Shown here: piece by piece, positions 41,644 to 51,138 of the stretch
Numbering within the stretch: the stretch's first letter is position 1
Layout of the letters: each line of letters begins with the position of its first letter
Assembly: GCA_963770545.1 (NCBI GenBank)
Contig: CAVYQF010000010.1
Location: 85,953-149,952 of the forward strand
DNA length: 64,000 nucleotides
Reading direction: 5' to 3'
Origin: RYN-230 sp963770545
GTDB taxonomy: Bacteria > Actinomycetota > Actinomycetes > Streptosporangiales > Streptosporangiaceae
Notes under the pieces: model-generated
What the model saw: only the letters and a program-made list of their open reading frames with translations
What the model was told of the DNA's origin: nothing
The model's database searches: none
Made by a program: the position numbers and the translations under genes

Positions 41644-43209
41644 TCAGGAAGCCCGGCCGGTGACTGGCACTGTCGTTTTCAGGGGACCGCCGAACCAGCG
41701 GTAGAGCGCTTCCCGCAACGCGGGCGCGGCGGTGCCGGCCGGTTCACCGGTGGTGGCGGCCCAGGCGATGTGCGCGTCCGGGCGGATCAGCAGGGCGTCG
41801 GCGGGCCGGTGATCGGTCTCGGCGGTGTGGATGTCCACACGATGCCGCCAGTCCCGTGCGGTCTCGCGGAGGTCTGGGCGGTCGGCGAGGTCGAGGAGGA
41901 CGGGACGTGCGGGGTGCATGAGTTCCGCGACACTGGTGGCGCCCGGGCCGGTGCGCAGGGTGAGGTCGGGTGCGAAGGTGCCGGTCAAGGGGTGCTGGCC
42001 GGGGCCGGGCACCGGGTACCGGATGTCGCGGCCGGCGATAAGCGCGCCCAGGCGGCGCAAGGGCTGCTCGTCAGCGGCCAGCTCCAGGAAGAGTTCCCGG
42101 AGCGCCTGCGCGGCTGGGTCCTGCCCGCGTCGCAGTGCCACCTGGGCCTGGGTCTGCAGCAGGGCCCGGGCCCCGGCGAAGTGGCGCTCGTCGTGATAGG
42201 AGTCCAGCAGGCCGGCCGGCGCCCAGCCACCGATGACGGCGGCCAGCTTCCAGGCCAGGTTGACCGCGTCGAGCATGCCGAAATTAATGCCGATGCCCGT
42301 GGCGGGAAACTGATGGGCCGCGTCGCCGGCCAGCAGGATCCGCCCGTCGCGGTACCGCTGCGCCTGCCGGGCCGCAAACCCGTAGCGCGACAGCCGCGTC
42401 ACGTCTCCCAAGGGCAGATCCCCGCCGAGCACGCGGCGGATGCTGTCCCGGAACTCGGTCAGGGTCATCGGCACGTCATCGTCGATTCCGGCGGGCTCGT
42501 CTTCGGTGGTCTGAAGCAGCAGCACCCCTGAGGTGAGCGACCCGAACCCGAACAAGCCACGGTCGGTCCGGGTGAAACCCGCGCTGATCCTGCCCAGCCC
42601 GGGGACGTCGAGGTCACCATTGTCGAGCCGGGTCACCGAATCGGGCACGGTGGCCTGGGCCAGCCGGTTGACCTCTGGATAGGTGGTGCCGGGGAACGGG
42701 ATCCCGGCCGTGTCGCGGACCCGGCTGCGCGCGCCGTCGCAGCCCACCAGGTACCGGGCGGTCACCCGGCCGGGCCCATCCGGGCCGCGCACGTCGGCGG
42801 TCACCGTGGCGCCGTCCTGGCTGACCCCGGCCACAGCGTGCCCGCGGCGTATCTCGGCGCCGAGTTCGCGGGCGTGCTCGTCGAGCAGTCGCTCGAGTCG
42901 CGGCTGCGGGAGATGCACCGCCCATATCGGGGGATCCGCCAGGTGCGAGAAGTCCAGGTGCACACCGCCGAACGGGGCCGCGGGAGCCGGGCCGACGGGG
43001 CGGCCACTGGCCCCCTCGACCCGGTCCAGCAGACCCCGGTAACGCACCAGTTCCACGATCTGCCCGTTGAAACCGTTGGCCTTCGGGGTCTCCCGCAGCC
43101 GTGGCTGCCGCTCCACGACCAGCGGCCGCACTCCAGCCAGGCCCAGCTCACCGGCGAGCATCAGCCCGGTCGGGCCGGCGCCCACGATGATCACGTCAGC
43201 GTCCGTCAC
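41644..43209 (-). CDS. FAD-dependent aromatic monooxygenase (PheA/TfdB type)
   Basis: 521 residues from GTG 43209 (AGGGAG 7 nt before it). Group A flavin hydroxylase: DVIIVGAGPTGLMLAGELGL, the DG motif YLVGCDGARSRVRDTAGIPF and the GD motif GRILLAGDAAHQFPATGIGI. A C-terminal thioredoxin-like domain follows (RVDIHTAETDHRPADALLIR, PDAHIAWAA). Similar enzymes hydroxylate polyketides or phenols. No polyketide synthase is nearby, so a detoxifying or catabolic role is as likely. Confidence 0.87.
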   Translation of the reverse strand: MTDADVIIVGAGPTGLMLAGELGLAGVRPLVVERQPRLRETPKANGFNGQIVELVRYRGLLDRVEGASGRPVGPAPAAPFGGVHLDFSHLADPPIWAVHLPQPRLERLLDEHARELGAEIRRGHAVAGVSQDGATVTADVRGPDGPGRVTARYLVGCDGARSRVRDTAGIPFPGTTYPEVNRLAQATVPDSVTRLDNGDLDVPGLGRISAGFTRTDRGLFGFGSLTSGVLLLQTTEDEPAGIDDDVPMTLTEFRDSIRRVLGGDLPLGDVTRLSRYGFAARQAQRYRDGRILLAGDAAHQFPATGIGINFGMLDAVNLAWKLAAVIGGWAPAGLLDSYHDERHFAGARALLQTQAQVALRRGQDPAAQALRELFLELAADEQPLRRLGALIAGRDIRYPVPGPGQHPLTGTFAPDLTLRTGPGATSVAELMHPARPVLLDLADRPDLRETARDWRHRVDIHTAETDHRPADALLIRPDAHIAWAATTGEPAGTAAPALREALYRWFGGPLKTTVPVTGRAS

Positions 43210-43291
43210 TGGCCGCTCCCTGTGCACTTCACGTCCCCCATTTCCGCAAGGTTCTGGCCTCGGCCTGCGATTATGCGGCATGACCCGGGTC

Positions 43292-43320
43292 TTGCGGCAA
43301 GCCCCCCGGTGCGCTATATG
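43292..43320 (+). promoter_or_regulatory. candidate sigma-70-type promoter
   Basis: TTGCGG (43292-43297), 17-nt spacer, TATATG (43315-43320), pointing toward the YCII gene at 43640. The about 320 bp between holds no ORF I believe in. Confidence 0.35.
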
Positions 43321-43639
43321 TTGAAAGTGGAGGGGAGTGGGTACTCACCTTTCCCTTCATCGCCGACCCGGGAGGGATCTCTCCCGCAGGCCTGGCAGGC
43401 CGCCGCGATGCCCGCCACCACGTGCCCGCGAGCCGGGTCGGCATCCGCGTGGCGGCAGCAACATGACGGCTCCGGCTGCCGGCCCCCGCTCGCCATCTCG
43501 CGCCGAGGTGCGGCCCGGCCCGGCCGCGCCAGGAGAGGCCCGGAAAGAATGGGCCCGGGGATGTCGAGACCGGCCTGGCGGCTCCGTCCCAGGGGGCAGA
43601 CGCGGCCACCATGGCCGCACCGCACCAAGGAGACCCAGC

Positions 43640-44047
43640 ATGGCGAAGTACCTGCTTCTGAAGCACTACCGCGGTGCCCCCGAGGCCGTCAACGACGTCC
43701 CGATGGACCAGTGGACCCCGGAAGAGGTCGAAGACCACGTGCGGTACATGGCTGACTTTGCCGCCCGGCTGGAGAGCACCGGTGAGTTCGTCGACAGCCA
43801 GGCGCTCTCGCCCGAGGGCACGTTCGTCCGGTATGACGGGGAGGGGCGGCCCCCGGTCACCGACGGGCCCTTCGCGGAGACCAAGGACCTGATCGCCGGC
43901 TGGATGGTGATCGACGTCAACACGTACGAGCGCGCGCTCGCGCTCGCCGGCGAGCTGTCGGCGGCGCCCGGCGCTGGCGGCAAGCCGATCCACGAGTGGC
44001 TCGAGGTACGCCCCTTCCTGGGCGCACACCCGACCGTCACCGAATGA
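43640..44047 (+). CDS. YCII/DGPF family protein (ECF42 partner), second
   Basis: 135 residues, AAGGAG 7 nt before ATG. Starts MAKYLLLKHYRGAPEAVNDV; hallmark VTDGPFAETKDLIAGWMVID; ends HEWLEVRPFLG. Its TGA overlaps the ATG of the following sigma factor (ATGA at 44044-44047), so production of the two is coupled. Confidence 0.87.
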   Translation: MAKYLLLKHYRGAPEAVNDVPMDQWTPEEVEDHVRYMADFAARLESTGEFVDSQALSPEGTFVRYDGEGRPPVTDGPFAETKDLIAGWMVIDVNTYERALALAGELSAAPGAGGKPIHEWLEVRPFLGAHPTVTE

Positions 44048-45219
44048 CCGGACCGGCCCGGGACGATCAGGTGATGGACGAACGGCTGCTGCGGGAGCTG
44101 ACTCCCGCGCTGATCGGGGTCCTCGTCCGTCGCGGAGCTGACTTCGCGACGGCCGAGGACGCCGTGCAGGAAGCACTCATCCAGGCCGCGCTGACCTGGC
44201 CGGACCGGCCTCCGGCCGACCCGAAGGGCTGGCTGGTCACGGTGGCCTGGCGCAAGTTCCTGGACGCCGACCGCTCCGAGGCCTCCCGGCGCGAGCGGGA
44301 ACGGCGGGTGGAGGCCGAGCCGCCACCCGGGCCGGCCGAGACCGTGGACGACGCGTTGCAGCTCTTCTTCTTGTGCGCCCACCCATCGCTGACCCCCGCG
44401 TCCGCGGTGGCCCTCACGCTGCGCGCTGTCGGTGGCTTGACCACCCGGCAGATCGCCCAGGCCTACCTCGTGCCGGAGGCGACGATGGCGCAGCGGATCA
44501 GCCGGGCCAAACGCACGGTCGGCGGCGTGCGGTTCGGGCAGCCCGGCGACCTGGCCACCGTGCTGCGGGTGCTTTACCTGGTTTTCAACGAGGGCTACAC
44601 CGGCGACGTCGACCTGGCGGCCGAGGCGATCCGGCTCACCCGGCAGCTGGCGTCGATGACCGATGACGAGGAGACCGCGGGGCTGCTGGCGCTGATGCTG
44701 CTGCACCACGCCCGGCGCCCGGCGCGGACCAGGCGCGACGGCAGCCTGATTCCCCTGGGGGGGCAGGACCGATCCCGCTGGGATACCAGGCTCATCGCCG
44801 AGGGCGTCACCGTCCTGCAGACAGCGCTGGACCGTGACCGGCTCGGCGAGTTCCAGGCCCAGGCCGCCATCGCCGCCCTGCATGCCGACGCGCCGCGCGC
44901 CGAGGAGACCGACTGGGTGCAGATCGTCAGCTGGTACGACGAGCTACTCCGGCTCACCGGGAGCCCGGTCGTCCAGCTAAACCGGGCCGTCGCGATAGGC
45001 GAGGCCGATGGCGCCCGGGCGGGTCTCGCGGCCCTGGCCGCCGTGAACCCCGGCCTGCCCCGTTACACCGCCGCCTCGGCGTACCTCCACGAGAAGGCCG
45101 GCGACCGGCTGAGCGCGGCCCGGTTGTACGCCGACGCCGCCCGGTCCGCGCCCAACCTCGCCGAACGTGATCACCTCACCCGGCAGGCGGCGCGGATCAA
45201 TCACGCGCTGCGCGGGTGA
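44044..45219 (+). CDS. ECF42-type sigma factor, second
   Basis: 391 residues from the coupled ATG 44044 (an internal ATG 44074 is possible). Region 2: DFATAEDAVQEALIQAALTW and PKGWLVTVAWRKFLDADR. Region 4: LRAVGGLTTRQIAQAYLVPE then MAQRISRAKRTV. C-terminal TPR-like extension with LVFNEGYTGDVDLAAEAIRL and QLNRAVAIGEADGARAGLAA. Same architecture as the genes at 29500 and 45695; no anti-sigma gene nearby. Confidence 0.88.
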   Translation: MTGPARDDQVMDERLLRELTPALIGVLVRRGADFATAEDAVQEALIQAALTWPDRPPADPKGWLVTVAWRKFLDADRSEASRRERERRVEAEPPPGPAETVDDALQLFFLCAHPSLTPASAVALTLRAVGGLTTRQIAQAYLVPEATMAQRISRAKRTVGGVRFGQPGDLATVLRVLYLVFNEGYTGDVDLAAEAIRLTRQLASMTDDEETAGLLALMLLHHARRPARTRRDGSLIPLGGQDRSRWDTRLIAEGVTVLQTALDRDRLGEFQAQAAIAALHADAPRAEETDWVQIVSWYDELLRLTGSPVVQLNRAVAIGEADGARAGLAALAAVNPGLPRYTAASAYLHEKAGDRLSAARLYADAARSAPNLAERDHLTRQAARINHALRG

Positions 45220-45326
45220 GCCCGCTGGGCAACCGGTTCTGCCGGAGGATGTCAAGACGGCGGGGGCGGCTCCGACCAACCAGTCGAGGGGCCCAGCCGG
45301 GGCCCGCGAACCACGAGGAGTACGAG

Positions 45327-45698
45327 ATGAAGTTCCTGATCAGCCTGCATATCAACCCGGCCGTGCTGGACGCGCTGACCGACGAGGAGAAGTCGGCGCT
45401 CGGCGCCGGCCACGGCCAGTTCATCGACGCGCTGAAGAAGTCCGGCGAGCTGATCACCACGCAGGCGCTGGCCGACCCGTCACAGGCGGCGGTGGTGTCC
45501 GTGCGCCACGGCCAGCCGGTGGTAACCGACGGGCCCTTCCTGGAGTCCAAGGAGTATCTGGGCGGCTTCTACCTGATCGACTGCGAGAACAAGGAGCGGG
45601 CCATCGAGCTCGCGTCGCGGATCCCGGACTCCGCGATCGAGGGCCTGGGGGTCGAGGTGCGGCAGGTGATGTTCGCTGACGGACAATTGGAAGCATGA
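45327..45698 (+). CDS. YCII/DGPF family protein (ECF42 partner), third
   Basis: 123 residues, GAGGAG 6 nt before ATG. Starts MKFLISLHINPAVLDALTDE and has VVTDGPFLESKEYLGGFYLI, ending VEVRQVMFADG. More divergent than the other two YCII proteins. Its TGA overlaps the ATG of the next sigma factor (45695-45698). Confidence 0.86.
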   Translation: MKFLISLHINPAVLDALTDEEKSALGAGHGQFIDALKKSGELITTQALADPSQAAVVSVRHGQPVVTDGPFLESKEYLGGFYLIDCENKERAIELASRIPDSAIEGLGVEVRQVMFADGQLEA

Positions 45699-46927
45699 GC
45701 GGACCAGCCATCGAGGGACTGCTGCGTGAGCTCACGCCGCAGGTTCTCGGCGCGCTGGTCCGCCGGTATGGCCAGTTCGAAGGGTGTGAGGACGCCGTAC
45801 AGGAGGCCGTCCTCGCCGCCGCGGTGCAGTGGCCGGACGGGGGAGTGCCGGGCAATCCGCGCGGCTGGCTGATGACCGTCGCATCGCGGCGGCTCATCGA
45901 CCAGATGCGCAGTGACCAGGCGCGCCGCGACCGGGAGTGGGCGGGCGCCGCCGGGGTGGCGCCCGACGACGTACCAGACACCGACGACACGCTCGTCCTG
46001 CTGTTCCTGTGCTGCCATCCGGCGCTGACCGCAGGCTCCCAGACCGCCCTGACGCTGCGGGCGGTCGGCGGCCTGACCACCGCCGAGATCGCCCGCGCCT
46101 TCCTGGTGCCGGAGGCCACGATGGCCGCCAGGATCAGCCGGGCCAAGCAGCGCATCAAGGCCGCCGGCAGCTCGTTCAGCCTCCCGGACCGCACGGAGCG
46201 CGAGGAACGGCTGCGGGTCGTCCTGCACGTGCTCTACCTGATCTTCAACGAGGGCTACACTGCCTCCTCGGGCAGCGAGTTGCAGCGCGCTGACCTCGCG
46301 CATGAGGCGATCCGGCTGGCCAGGATGGTGCACGCGCAGCTGCCCGGAGACGGCGAGGTGACCGGGCTGCTCGCGCTGATGCTGCTGACCCACGCCCGCC
46401 GGGAGGCACGGACGACGGCCGCAGGCGACCTGGTGCCGCTGGACGAGCAGGACCGTGCGAAGTGGGACCGTGAGCTGATCGCCGAGGGCACCGGCCTGGT
46501 CAAGGCGGCCCTGGCCGCCCCGGCGCTGGGGCCTTACCAGTTGCAGGCCGCCATCGCCGCCACGCACGCCGACGCGGCGACGGCCGGGGAGACCAACTGG
46601 CCGCAGGTGCACGCCCTGTACCTGATCCTGGAACGGATCGCGCCCAACCCCATGGTCACCCTCAACCGGGCGATCGCGCTCGCCGAGACCGAGAGCCCGC
46701 CGGCCGGGCTGGCCCTGCTGTCCACGCTGGACGGTGACGAGCGGATGGCCGGGCACCACCGGCTGCTGTCCGTACGGGCGCACCTGCTGGAGAAGACCGG
46801 CGACACGGCCGGGGCGTATGAGCACTACCGGCGGGCCGCGAAGGCCACCGCGAGCATCGCCGAGCGACGCTACCTGGAGTCCCGGGCCGGCCGGGTGAGA
46901 CAACAACCATGTGTCCTGCCTCACTGA
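45695..46927 (+). CDS. ECF42-type sigma factor, third
   Basis: 410 residues. Region 2: FEGCEDAVQEAVLAAAVQWP and PRGWLMTVASRRLIDQMR. Region 4: LRAVGGLTTAEIARAFLVPE with MAARISRAKQRI. Extension: LIFNEGYTASSGSELQRADL, LNRAIALAETESPPAGLALL, HYRRAAKATASIAERRYLES. Together with 43640-45219 it makes two complete pairs in tandem, suggesting local duplication followed by divergence. Confidence 0.88.
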   Translation: MSGPAIEGLLRELTPQVLGALVRRYGQFEGCEDAVQEAVLAAAVQWPDGGVPGNPRGWLMTVASRRLIDQMRSDQARRDREWAGAAGVAPDDVPDTDDTLVLLFLCCHPALTAGSQTALTLRAVGGLTTAEIARAFLVPEATMAARISRAKQRIKAAGSSFSLPDRTEREERLRVVLHVLYLIFNEGYTASSGSELQRADLAHEAIRLARMVHAQLPGDGEVTGLLALMLLTHARREARTTAAGDLVPLDEQDRAKWDRELIAEGTGLVKAALAAPALGPYQLQAAIAATHADAATAGETNWPQVHALYLILERIAPNPMVTLNRAIALAETESPPAGLALLSTLDGDERMAGHHRLLSVRAHLLEKTGDTAGAYEHYRRAAKATASIAERRYLESRAGRVRQQPCVLPH

Positions 46928-46958
46928 CACCGGCCGGCACGTCCCGGTACGAGCCGGG

Positions 46959-47573
46959 TTAAACGCTGAGCCAGCGGTCGAGCTCGCCCAGAACGTTGTC
47001 GATGACTGGATGCAGCTCGCGGGCGATCTCCGGCTGGCTCTGGCCCTCACGGGTGCGCTGGCCGGCCTCGCCGATGATGATCCGGAACACCCCGGCCAGC
47101 GCGATCCCCTGCATCCGGGCGATTTCCGGGGCGACGGTGGTCGTGTCGCTGATGGCGCGGGCGAGGACGAGGGCCAGGCGGTCGGCCAGCTCCAGCGCCA
47201 GCCGGTGCACGGCGGGGCTGATGGCAGCCAGGTAGCCGAGCTCGCCGCGCCACATTTCCGGCGTGATGCCGGGGATCGTGTTGACGGACTCCAGGACGAA
47301 GTCGCGGACGGCGGCGGCCGGGGTGACCCCGGGCGGCCGGGAGCGGATCAGGTCACACAGCCGATCCTGGATCCGCTGCTCGCGATCGGTGACCAGCTGC
47401 TCCTTGGTCGGAAAGTAGTTGTAGACGGTCTGCTCGGCGACCTCGGCCTCGCGGGCCACGTCGGTGACGGCGACATGCTCATAGCCGCGTTCGGCGAACA
47501 GGCGGGCCGCGGCGTCGGCGATGAGCTGGCGGGTGCGTGCCTTCTTCAGCTCGCGCAGCCCGACGGTAGCCAT
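46959..47573 (-). CDS. TetR family regulator
   Basis: 204 residues. Helix-turn-helix: ADAAARLFAERGYEHVAVTD then VAREAEVAEQTVYNYFPTKE. TAGGCT lies 6 nt before ATG 47573 (leaderless). A short palindrome (47595-47607) lies 22 bp upstream. Divergent from the SnoaL-like gene, its probable target. Confidence 0.87.
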   Translation of the reverse strand: MATVGLRELKKARTRQLIADAAARLFAERGYEHVAVTDVAREAEVAEQTVYNYFPTKEQLVTDREQRIQDRLCDLIRSRPPGVTPAAAVRDFVLESVNTIPGITPEMWRGELGYLAAISPAVHRLALELADRLALVLARAISDTTTVAPEIARMQGIALAGVFRIIIGEAGQRTREGQSQPEIARELHPVIDNVLGELDRWLSV

Positions 47574-47579
47574 CCCAGC

Positions 47580-47607
47580 AGCCTAGCGCTGCACCCCAAG
47601 TTTTGGG
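47580..47607 (-). promoter_or_regulatory. -10 box and palindrome upstream of tetR
   Basis: TAGGCT (47580-47585, minus strand) 6 nt before the start, and CCCAA-GTT-TTGGG (47595-47607), followed by another CCCCAAAA half-site. A candidate autoregulatory site. Confidence 0.5.
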
Positions 47608-47833
47608 ACAACCCCAAAAATCCGGGATAAGCCTGAGTGAAGAATGTTGCATGGGACACTAACATTAGAGTTAACTACAAGAAAATATGACCCTCACCAC
47701 CACTGCTGGGGCGGCCCGCACGCAGCGTCACAGCCATCCGGCCGCGAACGTCACCCATCTCCCCAGCACAAGGAGTCCTCAGTGACACATCCCGACCCAG
47801 GACACCAGCCGGACTGCGCACCTGCTCGCGCTG

Positions 47834-48241
47834 ATGAAGAAGGGCGACGACGCGTTCAACGCCCGCGACTTCGCCACGGTGGACGAGGTCCACCACCCCG
47901 ACATGCTCGCCTACATCCCCGGGCTCGCCGAACCGGTCTACGGAAAGAAAGCGCACGCCGCGGCGATGCAGCAGTTTCTGCGCATTTTCCCTGACATGCA
48001 CGTGTACTGCGACCCGTACCCGATCCAGTTCGGGAGCGGCGACTGGATCACCGTCGTCACCCGTTCCACCGGGACCTTCACCGGGGAGATGACCCTGCCC
48101 GACGGCACCGTGATACCCCCCACCGGAAAGGCGTTCGACGTCGAGTTCGGCCAGACCACCAAGTGGGACGGCGACCAGCTCATCGTCATCTCCGCCTTCT
48201 ACGACTCCGCGCTGCAGCGCAGGCAGCTCGGCCTCGCCTGA
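47834..48241 (+). CDS. SnoaL-like polyketide cyclase/ester cyclase family protein
   Basis: 135 residues from ATG 47834: MKKGDDAFNARDFATVDEVH, EPVYGKKAHAAAMQQFLRIF and FDVEFGQTTKWDGDQLIVIS, a SnoaL/NTF2 fold. The in-frame sequence before the ATG (TSRTAHLLAL) also looks like the family N-terminus, while the best ribosome-binding site and GTG (47770-47782) are in a different frame. One base may be missing or extra near 47800. The AT-rich stretch 47640-47690 is the likely promoter region. Confidence 0.75.
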   Translation: MKKGDDAFNARDFATVDEVHHPDMLAYIPGLAEPVYGKKAHAAAMQQFLRIFPDMHVYCDPYPIQFGSGDWITVVTRSTGTFTGEMTLPDGTVIPPTGKAFDVEFGQTTKWDGDQLIVISAFYDSALQRRQLGLA

Positions 48242-48328
48242 CCGCGAAGAGTGCCCGCGGGCCCGTGGTCCCCGGCCAGGCGCCGCCGGGGGAGAGTGAT
48301 CTGCCCGGCCACGATGACCTGCAGACGC

Positions 48329-48366
48329 CTGGGGCCCGGGTGGCATCGGTGCCATCCGGGCCCCAG
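48329..48366. terminator. strong hairpin between convergent genes
   Basis: CTGGGGCCCGGGTGGCA (48329-48345), 4-nt loop, TGCCATCCGGGCCCCAG (48350-48366): 17 pairs with a single G-U. It lies between the SnoaL-like stop and the membrane-protein stop. Confidence 0.75.
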
Positions 48367-48383
48367 CCTGGCCGCTCCGGGCG

Positions 48384-48947
48384 TCAGGCCCCAGGCTGGC
48401 CGCTCCGGGCGGCGGCCTCGGCGCGGCGCGGCTCGAGGGTCCGGGCCGGCAGCCGGGACGCGCGCACGCCGAGGGCGACCGTGCGCACCAGGATCATGGC
48501 GACGGCCATGAAGATCAGCCCGTCGGCGAGGGCCGCCACGCTGACCTGGTGGGCGACGCCCCAGCTCACCAGCGGGGCGGTGAACCAGTGCACGGAGCCG
48601 TAGGAGAAGGCCGCGCGGGCGCCGATGATGGCGGTCCAGAAGATCGCGTACGGCAGCCCGGCCCGGCTGACCGGCTGGCCGGTCGCCGGGCTCCGGTAGA
48701 CGCTCATCAGGGCGTTGGCGGCCAGCCCGCACAGCAATCCGGCCGCGACGCCCGCGATCTCCACCGCCAGGGCCATCCCGTGGGCGGCCGGCCAGTCGAC
48801 AAAGAACGGGATGATCACCGCCGCGGCGATCACGGAACGCAGCAGCCGTATCTTGCTGATCTTGCGTGCAGGGCCGAGGTCGGTGGCCAGCACGGTGGCG
48901 AGCACGACGCCGTTGACGATCATTGCTTCGGTCAGTTCGGAAAGCAT
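48384..48947 (-). CDS. integral membrane protein, unknown function
   Basis: 187 residues from ATG 48947 (AAGGAG upstream). Five hydrophobic segments, for example LTEAMIVNGVVLATVLATDL, LLRSVIAAAVIIPFFVDW, MALAVEIAGVAAGLLCGLAA and VSVAALADGLIFMAVAMILV. It is divergent from a sensor kinase/response regulator pair and could be its target or a co-sensor; nothing in the sequence proves that. Confidence 0.7.
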   Translation of the reverse strand: MLSELTEAMIVNGVVLATVLATDLGPARKISKIRLLRSVIAAAVIIPFFVDWPAAHGMALAVEIAGVAAGLLCGLAANALMSVYRSPATGQPVSRAGLPYAIFWTAIIGARAAFSYGSVHWFTAPLVSWGVAHQVSVAALADGLIFMAVAMILVRTVALGVRASRLPARTLEPRRAEAAARSGQPGA

Positions 48948-49152
48948 CTCGCGCTCCTTGGAGTGGGTTTCGTTAGCGACTCCACATTCGCCAATTGCGC
49001 TGGTGAGCGCGTCAGAGCACGGGCTGGTCCCCGGCATGAGAATGACGGGCCTGGCCTGGTACCAGGCGGTACCAGGCCGCGCCCGGCGGGTCAGCCCGGG
49101 CCTCAGCCCGCAGGCTGACGTGCCGCTACCGCTGCGGGCCGATACTGGAGGC

Positions 49153-50331
49153 ATGCTGCGCACGGTCAACGCGCTGGCCCGCGCCCTCGGCTTCGCATGG
49201 CTCGGCGTGCTGGCGTTCCTCATCGCCCCGCCGAGCGCGCCCTACGCCCTGCCGGTTCAGATCGCGTGCTACGCCGTGCTTGGCCTGGCCCTGCTGGCCT
49301 GGACCGTGCTGGAGGCGTCCCCCGCCGCCGCGGCGCGATATCCCGCCTGGGCGCTGCCCGTCCTCCGCGGGGTGATCGCCAGCGCCTCGGGGGCCGCGGC
49401 CGGCGCCGGCGGTGGCGGTTCGGCCCTGGTGGTCTTCGCGTTCGTGGCGGCGATGGCCGCGGGCGTTAACAGCGACCTCGCGGCAGCGGTGGCCGTGACC
49501 GCGGCGGGCATACTCGCGATTGAGGTCAGCGGGCTGGCTTTCGGCCAGAGCTACGGCACACTGCTCGGGCTCCCGGCGATCGTGCTCGCCGGCCTGGTGA
49601 TCGGGCACAACTGGGGCGCGTACCGGGTCCAGGCAGAGCAGGCGGCGGCGCTGCTGGCCCAGCGCGATCAACTGCAGGCCGAGCAGCGCCGGGCCGACCT
49701 CCTCGACGAGCGTGCCCGCATCGCCCGGGAGATTCACGACGTGCTCGCCCACTCGCTCGGCGCGCTCGGGATCCAGATCCAGGCGGCGCGGTCGGTGCTG
49801 CGCAAGGACGCCGACCAGGCCAGCGATCTGCTCGCCGCGGCCCAGCAGATGGCCGCCGAGGGCCTAGTGGAGACCCGCCGCGCGGTTCAGGCCCTGCGCA
49901 CCGACACGCTGCCGCTCGACGAGGAACTCGCCCTGGTCACCGACACCCACGCGCAGCGGCATCACGTCCCCGTCAGCTACGACACCAGCGGCATTCCCGC
50001 GGCCCTGCCCCCAGACGCCACGCTCGCACTGCTACGCATCACCCAGGAGGCCCTGGTCAACGCGGCCAAGCACGCCGCGGGGCAGCCCGTGGCGGTCCGT
50101 CTCGACTACGGCGGCGCCGATGTCCGGCTCACCGTCCGCAACGACCTGCTCCCGGGCGCGGGCACCCGCCAGCCGGCTGACATGAGCACCGTCAACGGCG
50201 GCTACGGGCTGACCGGCATGCACGAACGGCTCCGGCTGCTGAACGGAACCCTCGAGGCGGGCCGCTGCGACGGCCAGTGGATCGTGACCGCCGAACTACC
50301 GCGCCGCCAGCCTGAGACCATGGCTTCATGA
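49153..50331 (+). CDS. sensor histidine kinase (HisKA_3, NarL-type partner)
   Basis: 392 residues. The N-terminal half has about five membrane segments with no large extracellular loop. Then a coiled region (AALLAQRDQLQAEQRRADLL) leads to the phosphorylation motif REIHDVLAHSLGALGIQIQA (His195), the N box LLRITQEALVNAAKHAAG and the G box GYGLTGMHERLRLLNGTLEA. ATG 49153 lies 6 nt after GATACT, likely leaderless; GGAGG is too close to the start. Its stop overlaps the regulator start. Confidence 0.88.
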   Translation: MLRTVNALARALGFAWLGVLAFLIAPPSAPYALPVQIACYAVLGLALLAWTVLEASPAAAARYPAWALPVLRGVIASASGAAAGAGGGGSALVVFAFVAAMAAGVNSDLAAAVAVTAAGILAIEVSGLAFGQSYGTLLGLPAIVLAGLVIGHNWGAYRVQAEQAAALLAQRDQLQAEQRRADLLDERARIAREIHDVLAHSLGALGIQIQAARSVLRKDADQASDLLAAAQQMAAEGLVETRRAVQALRTDTLPLDEELALVTDTHAQRHHVPVSYDTSGIPAALPPDATLALLRITQEALVNAAKHAAGQPVAVRLDYGGADVRLTVRNDLLPGAGTRQPADMSTVNGGYGLTGMHERLRLLNGTLEAGRCDGQWIVTAELPRRQPETMAS

Positions 50332-50999
50332 CCGCCCCACCGGCGGGGGTGCCGCTGCGCCTCGTCATCGCCGACGACCAGGCCAGCGTGCGCCAGGGCC
50401 TCGTCCTGCTGCTCGACGCGGTACCCGGCATCGACGTGGTCGGCGCCGCCGCGGACGGGGAGCAGGCCCTGGCCCTCGTGGCTGAGCACCACCCGGACGC
50501 GATCCTGCTCGATCTGCATATGCCGGTCCTGGACGGCATCGGCGCCATCGGCCGGCTGGCCGCCGAGCACCCCGAGGTCGCGATCGTCGTGCTCACCACA
50601 TACGCGGACGACAGCTCGGTCCTGGACGCGCTCCGGGCCGGCGCGCGCAGCTACCTCACCAAAGACGCCGACTACACCGAGATCGCCCAGGCGCTGCGCG
50701 CGGCGGCAGGCGGGCTGACGGTCTTCGACCCCCGCGTGCACGCGACGCTGCTCGCCGCCACGGCCGCATCCCAGAAGCCCGGGCCCGCCCGGAGCGTGCC
50801 GCCCCCCGACGGCCTGACCCAGCGCGAGGCGGAGATCCTGGGCCTGATCGCCCGCGGGATGACCAACCCGGAGATCGCCGCGCAACTATTCCTGAGCAAC
50901 CACACCATCAAGACCCACATCAGCCGGATCTTCGCCAAGACCGGATCGCGGGACCGCGCCGCCGCGATCGGCTACGCGCACAGCCACAACATCGGCTGA
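50328..50999 (+). CDS. NarL/LuxR-type response regulator
   Basis: 223 residues, ATGA overlap with the kinase. Receiver domain with acidic pocket Asp16-Asp17, phospho-acceptor Asp62 (AILLDLHMPVLDG) and Lys111 (SYLTKDAD). C-terminal LuxR helix-turn-helix LTQREAEILGLIARGMTNPE then LFLSNHTIKTHISRIFAKTG. Complete and apparently functional. Confidence 0.9.
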   Translation: MTAPPAGVPLRLVIADDQASVRQGLVLLLDAVPGIDVVGAAADGEQALALVAEHHPDAILLDLHMPVLDGIGAIGRLAAEHPEVAIVVLTTYADDSSVLDALRAGARSYLTKDADYTEIAQALRAAAGGLTVFDPRVHATLLAATAASQKPGPARSVPPPDGLTQREAEILGLIARGMTNPEIAAQLFLSNHTIKTHISRIFAKTGSRDRAAAIGYAHSHNIG

Positions 51000-51138
51000 C
51001 CGCGCGGCTCCCGTGGTCGCCCGGGAACCACAGAAACGGGGACTGTGCAGGCGGGCGGCCAGTTCCGTAAAAGCCAGCAGGTCCGGGCCAGGTGCCGCGC
51101 GACCGGCAGCGCGTCCAGCGCGGCAGCGGAATGCCAAG

